The notes beneath the pieces were generated by a model. The model saw only the letters and a list, made by a program, of their open reading frames with translations. It was not told the DNA's origin and searched no databases. This document shows positions 60,740 through 64,000 of a stretch of 64,000 bases of DNA, piece after piece. The translations under genes and the position numbers were made by a program. Within the stretch, counting starts at the first letter, position 1. Every line of letters begins with the position of its first letter. This DNA is from Lentiprolixibacter aurantiacus (lineage in GTDB: Bacteria > Bacteroidota > Bacteroidia > Flavobacteriales > Flavobacteriaceae): contig NZ_JAPFQP010000003.1 of the NCBI RefSeq assembly GCF_026241225.1, forward strand, positions 186,001 through 250,000, given 5' to 3'.

Positions 60740-61884
60740 CCCGCTGCGAATTCCTTTAACACATCCACCAGATAGTCAATTTCTTCTCTGGAATTATATT
60801 TGGAAAAAGATACCCGGAGTGAAGGTTTCTTAAGCTCTTCATCATCGAGGATTTCTGACAGTACATGTGATCCTCCCTCACTACCGGACTGGCAGGCACT
60901 GCCTTTGGAACAGGCTATACCCTTGAGGTCCAGATGAAACAAAAGCATCAGGGACTTCTGTTCATCAAAAGGCAGACGCATATTGACCAGTGTGTAAGTA
61001 CTTTTCTCCATATCACCGGAATAGCCGTTAAAAGCTATTCCTGGGATTTCCTGGATACGCTGTAAAAAATACCTCTTCAGGTCGCTGATGTAGGCAGTCT
61101 CTTCTTCGAGGTTTTCATAAGCGGCAATAAACGCTGCCTCCAGCCCCACAATATTGTGGTAAGCCTCAGTGCCGGCGCGGTACCCTCGCTCCTGAGAACC
61201 TCCCATGATCAATGGTTTTAAACCTGTATTCTTGCGGATAAAAGCAAAACCCACTCCTTTGGGCCCATGGAATTTATGCGCAGCGGCAGCCATAAAATCA
61301 ATAGGTATTTCCTCAACATCCCAACTAAAGTGCCCTATGGACTGTACCGTATCCGAATGGAACAAGGCGTCATTATCCCTGCACAATGCCGCAATCGCAA
61401 CCACATCAATCTTATTCCCTATTTCGTTGTTAATATGCATCAGGCTAACCAGTTTCCTGGATCCGTCCCGCTTCAAAAGTTGTTCAAGATGATCCAGATC
61501 CGGATTTCCAGATGCATCCAGCTTTACAAAATCCAACCGTATACCATACTCCTGAGACAGGGCCTCAGCCGTATGCAAAACGGCATGATGTTCAATTTTG
61601 GTGGTAATAATGGTTTTCACGCCCAAATCGCGAACAGAAGAGCGCAAAATCATGTTGTCTGCCTCTGTACCCCCGGAGGTGAAGATAATTTCAGAGGGGT
61701 GAGCATTCAGGTACCTGGCAATCGTTTTACGAGCCTGCTCAATGCCTGTCTTTGCAGTCCTACCAAAGGCGTGCGTTGACGAGGGGTTTCCATAACAGGT
61801 CGCCAGTGCCTCCTGCATTCTGTCAATTACTTCCTGTCGCACCTGGGTGGTTGCGGCATTGTCCAGGTATACTTTCTGCATCAA
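60736..61884 (-). CDS. Cysteine desulfurase (NifS/IscS type)
   Basis: 382 residues. Supplies sulfur from cysteine for Fe-S clusters and tRNA thiolation. PLP fold motifs: VYLDNAATTQVRQEVIDRMQEAL, NPSSTHAFGRTAK, FTSGGTEADNMILRS, and the PLP Lys in MAAAAHKFHGPKGVGFAF. The catalytic Cys is in the loop CSKGSACQSGSEGGSHVL. Start at 61884 or 61881. No IscU or SufU gene is adjacent, so the partner is elsewhere. Confidence 0.93.
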   Translation of the reverse strand: MMQKVYLDNAATTQVRQEVIDRMQEALATCYGNPSSTHAFGRTAKTGIEQARKTIARYLNAHPSEIIFTSGGTEADNMILRSSVRDLGVKTIITTKIEHHAVLHTAEALSQEYGIRLDFVKLDASGNPDLDHLEQLLKRDGSRKLVSLMHINNEIGNKIDVVAIAALCRDNDALFHSDTVQSIGHFSWDVEEIPIDFMAAAAHKFHGPKGVGFAFIRKNTGLKPLIMGGSQERGYRAGTEAYHNIVGLEAAFIAAYENLEEETAYISDLKRYFLQRIQEIPGIAFNGYSGDMEKSTYTLVNMRLPFDEQKSLMLLFHLDLKGIACSKGSACQSGSEGGSHVLSEILDDEELKKPSLRVSFSKYNSREEIDYLVDVLKEFAAG

Positions 61885-61984
61885 TTGATATCTTGGTCAA
61901 AAGGGAGCGTAAAAGTAAGGATTTTTGCAGAGTTACAGGTTTATTTTGAAAACCACACAATAGGGATTTCCCGGCATTTTAATT

Positions 61985-61992
61985 TACCTTTG
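61985..61992 (+). promoter_or_regulatory. -7 promoter element of the lipoprotein at 61997
   Basis: TACCTTTG, exact match, ending 4 bp before the ATG. As with guaA this implies a leader of about one nucleotide. Confidence 0.5.
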
Positions 61993-61996
61993 GAAT

Positions 61997-62503
61997 ATGA
62001 AAAAAACATTTCTCCTGTTTCTTTTTGTCATGCTGAATGCCTGCGGCGATGGTGAACTTGAAATTGATGTCATAGATTTTGATAGTGCCTCCCTGCAATT
62101 TTGTGAAACCCAGGCCACAGTTAACAGCACCATTTTCTTTAAAATAAATGACGATGAAGCCCTGATCCTGGAATTGCAATCCGGATTGCTTCAGAACCAG
62201 GCATCAACAGACACCATACGAAGCAGCTTCCCCTCCCAGTCTAGCCTCATTTACAGGCTTTTTACGGAGGGGGTAAACAAAAGCTACTTTTGTGATGATA
62301 TTCCTCCGGCCACACCCAGTGTTCGTGAAGAAATTCTTGCCGAGGCAGGAGAGGTTCTTATTACTACCATACAATCAGCCACAGATACAACGCTTTATGA
62401 GCACACCATAAAGCTTGGCGGAGTTACACTTGTAAACAGCAGAGGAGAACGGATTACCAACACCCAGATTGAGGACTTTGGCACAATAACTACGCAGGAG
62501 TAG
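61997..62503 (+). CDS. Hypothetical lipoprotein
   Basis: 168 residues. Lipobox MKKTFLLFLFVMLNAC (Cys16), then an acidic start (GDGELEIDVIDFD). The C-terminal half has strands and a Thr-rich end (LITTIQSATDTTLYEHTIKLGGVTLVNSRGERITNTQIEDFGTITTQE). Two Cys (CETQ and YFCDD) may form a disulfide. Not recognised. The stop is 2 bp from the convergent Smr gene. Confidence 0.78.
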   Translation: MKKTFLLFLFVMLNACGDGELEIDVIDFDSASLQFCETQATVNSTIFFKINDDEALILELQSGLLQNQASTDTIRSSFPSQSSLIYRLFTEGVNKSYFCDDIPPATPSVREEILAEAGEVLITTIQSATDTTLYEHTIKLGGVTLVNSRGERITNTQIEDFGTITTQE

Positions 62504-62505
62504 GC

Positions 62506-63057
62506 TTATTTGGGATTCTGGAATATGTAAACCTCAGTAGCACCCAGGCCATATTTCCTGTAGTCTGCATCATAATGTTTTACGTTGTCATAGCGTCCAA
62601 ACAGGTATTTGAGTTCTTCCTCCAAAACACCAGCTCCTTTACCATGGATAAACACAACCTTCTGAATGCGTTTCCTCATGGCAAATTCCAGTTGTCTTTT
62701 GGCTGTTTCCAGTTGCAGGTTAAGCATATCGTAATTGCTCATACCTTTGGTTGAGGGGACAAGTTGGTGGATATGAAGGTCCACTTCCATTTTAGGGGCA
62801 TTCCGGTCTTTCGCCTTTGGGGTGATCTTTTTCTTATCCTGGATTTCCTCCTTAACGCGCTTGACCATGGCGGCTTCGTGGTTGCTTACCCTAATAACAT
62901 CCTTGCCCGGTATTTTAATCAGGGCAGAAGCCGGAAGTACCATAGGGAATCCCGATTCCGTTTCAATTGTAACCTGATCTCCCTCTACAGCAGTTACCCT
63001 ACCTGTTAGCACATCATCCAGGGTTTCTACCCTATCTCCCGGTTCAAAACGCATCAT
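62506..63057 (-). CDS. Smr-domain protein
   Basis: 183 residues (start 63057 or 63054). The N-terminal part (about 1-60) is a small beta domain (RFEPGDRVETLDDVLTGRVTAVEGDQVTIETESGF). The C-terminal Smr domain (about 95-180) has the motif VDLHIHQLVPS and VVFIHGKGAGVLEEEL, the conserved HGxG of Smr endonucleases/MutS2 C-terminal ends. The Smr fold acts on RNA or DNA; this free-standing form is common in Bacteroidota. Its start overlaps the end of the small membrane-protein gene by 4 bp. Confidence 0.87.
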   Translation of the reverse strand: MMRFEPGDRVETLDDVLTGRVTAVEGDQVTIETESGFPMVLPASALIKIPGKDVIRVSNHEAAMVKRVKEEIQDKKKITPKAKDRNAPKMEVDLHIHQLVPSTKGMSNYDMLNLQLETAKRQLEFAMRKRIQKVVFIHGKGAGVLEEELKYLFGRYDNVKHYDADYRKYGLGATEVYIFQNPK

Positions 63058-63233
63058 TCCTCCTTTTTATCCTCACCCTTTGACCAACTTGTAGAGGTTT
63101 TGTAAATCCCGAACATAAGCAGCACAATGCCCAGTATCATGGCATATTCATTCCGCATGAACTTACCTCCAAAACCAATGAGGATACCGCCCAGGATTAT
63201 AAGCAGCAAATAAAAGGGTGGTTTTATTTTCAT
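63054..63233 (-). CDS. Small membrane protein
   Basis: 59 residues from the ATG at 63233 (the frame extends to 63275). Two hydrophobic helices (FYLLLIILGGILIGFGG and YAMILGIVLLMFGIYK), then a charged tail (SWSKGEDKKEE). It overlaps the Smr gene by 4 bp, so both are coupled. Function unknown. Confidence 0.75.
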   Translation of the reverse strand: MKIKPPFYLLLIILGGILIGFGGKFMRNEYAMILGIVLLMFGIYKTSTSWSKGEDKKEE

Positions 63234-63277
63234 TCCATAAAAATAATAGTATTTTTCGGTAACCAACACACCCAACC

Positions 63278-63574
63278 ATGCCGCTTTTCAGTCTGGTACT
63301 TGAGGACTATATGCTGCCCTGCCTGAGCAAACAGCTTCTGGGCATGCCATGCCCCGGGTGTGGGATTCAGCGATCAGTATCCCTGATCTTTCAAGGTGAA
63401 TTCTACGCTGCCTTCCTTATGTATCCGGCTATTTACCCCATTATGGCTTTATTTGGCTTTCTTTTTATAGATGTTTTTTTCAAGATAAAACACGCCAACA
63501 AAATTAGTATCGCCCTAATGATTACCTCCGTGGCATTTATCCTGGGTAACTTCTTAATTCAACTAATTAACTGA
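63278..63574 (+). CDS. DUF2752 domain membrane protein
   Basis: 98 residues with two or three helices. The GMPCPGCGIQRSVSLIFQGEF motif is the DUF2752 signature. Function unknown. It is followed after 7 bp by the CCC-motif gene. Confidence 0.88.
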   Translation: MPLFSLVLEDYMLPCLSKQLLGMPCPGCGIQRSVSLIFQGEFYAAFLMYPAIYPIMALFGFLFIDVFFKIKHANKISIALMITSVAFILGNFLIQLIN

Positions 63575-63581
63575 CCAAAAA

Positions 63582-63914
63582 ATGGAACAACAAAAACTTC
63601 CTAATGTAATCATTGTTATTGTACTCGCAATCATTTCCTATCTGTGCTGTTGCATCTATGGTGTACCTGCAATCATCCTGTCTGGAATAGGCCTTATCCT
63701 GGTCCGGTCCGATGAACGCAAATATCGCGAAAACCCTGAAGGCTATTCGAATTACAGTCAGCTTAAGACCGCAAAGATCATGGCGATAATAGGACTTGTA
63801 ATAGGCGTATTGTACCTGATATGGACCATATATCAAATCCAGTCCATGGGTGGCTGGGATGCAATGATGGAACAGTCGCGTGAGATTATGGAACAATGGG
63901 GCATTGAAGAATAG
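63582..63914 (+). CDS. CCC-motif membrane protein
   Basis: 110 residues. The first helix contains the name-giving YLCCCIYG (about 21-28), then IILSGIGLILVRSDERKYRENPEGYSNYSQLKTAKIMAIIGLVIGVLYLIW, the usual pattern of this small Bacteroidota family. Function unknown. Part of a run of three small membrane genes with short gaps. Confidence 0.88.
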   Translation: MEQQKLPNVIIVIVLAIISYLCCCIYGVPAIILSGIGLILVRSDERKYRENPEGYSNYSQLKTAKIMAIIGLVIGVLYLIWTIYQIQSMGGWDAMMEQSREIMEQWGIEE

Positions 63915-63931
63915 TATCTAAATTAATTACG

Positions 63932-64000
63932 ATGGAGCAACAATCATTACCCGGTGCAAGCACCGCCCTTACCATGGGAATCATTTCTATTGTGGGCGCC
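63932..64000 (+). CDS. Probable second CCC-motif-family membrane protein, cut by the window end
   Basis: Only 23 codons remain: MEQQSLPGASTALTMGIISI and then the window ends. The opening MEQQ(S/K)LP is the same as in the previous gene, so it looks like a paralogue. 17 bp separate the two. Confidence 0.6.
   Translation, partial: MEQQSLPGASTALTMGIISIVGA

Overview
The window is a stretch of a Bacteroidota chromosome, most likely family Flavobacteriaceae (marine Muriicola/Robiginitalea-like in flavour; the genus is a guess). Reasons: promoters of the form TTG-N19-TAnnTTTG, little Shine-Dalgarno sequence, many SPII lipoproteins with an SxC/GxC lipobox, flavobacterial families (LysM plus periplasmic-binding fusion behind guaA, BshC, DUF3667, DUF922, CCC-motif membrane proteins) and a 6S-Flavo-type RNA beside zapA. 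Most of it is housekeeping DNA, densely packed. I see no rRNA, tRNA, CRISPR, insertion sequence or prophage.

Layout. 1-0.43 kb: 5' part of glgE (alpha-glucan maltosyltransferase). 0.6-4.5 kb: collagen-like lipoprotein, msrB, DinB-like protein, lpdA, aroQ. 4.6-6.9 kb: two small outer-membrane barrels, xerD. 7-11 kb: sigma factor with a membrane partner, acyltransferase, Nudix and cyclophilin genes whose start codons overlap, TRIC channel. 11.4-15.4 kb: trehalose synthase treT, CIA30-like and TPR proteins. 15.4-17.6 kb: nitronate-monooxygenase-like protein and mnmA. 17.9-21.2 kb: two fasciclin lipoproteins. 21.5-30.1 kb (minus strand): yidC, pyrG, then the guaA-LysM-OsmC-DUF922 cluster. 30.4-34 kb: flavin-binding PNPOx-like protein, PLP decarboxylase, bshC. 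34-41.4 kb: M14 peptidase and small accessory genes. 41.4-45.9 kb: cyclic-2,3-diphosphoglycerate-synthetase-like GTPase, AraC regulator, pirin, nitroreductase. 46.0-46.7 kb: a protein that reads as a prokaryotic TM-STING. 46.9-53.2 kb: asnA, a methyltransferase, the modA/di-mop/modB/modC operon and an SLC13 carrier. 53.3-55.7 kb (minus): zapA, a 6S-like RNA and rny. 55.9-64 kb: M23 peptidase, TonB-dependent receptor, cysteine desulfurase, Smr protein and small membrane proteins cut by the window end.

How the genes fit together. GlgE and TreT suggest trehalose as a precursor of alpha-glucan. Adjacent overlapping frames show that modA, a stand-alone di-mop protein, modB and modC are one translationally coupled molybdate-uptake operon. 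guaA heads a cluster of envelope genes. An AraC regulator precedes a probable pirin-nitroreductase stress operon. The most unusual gene is the STING-like protein at 46000-46680: it has one membrane helix and a STING-type ligand domain, but none of the other genes readable in the window looks like a CD-NTase, so it is either a solitary sensor or partnered from elsewhere.
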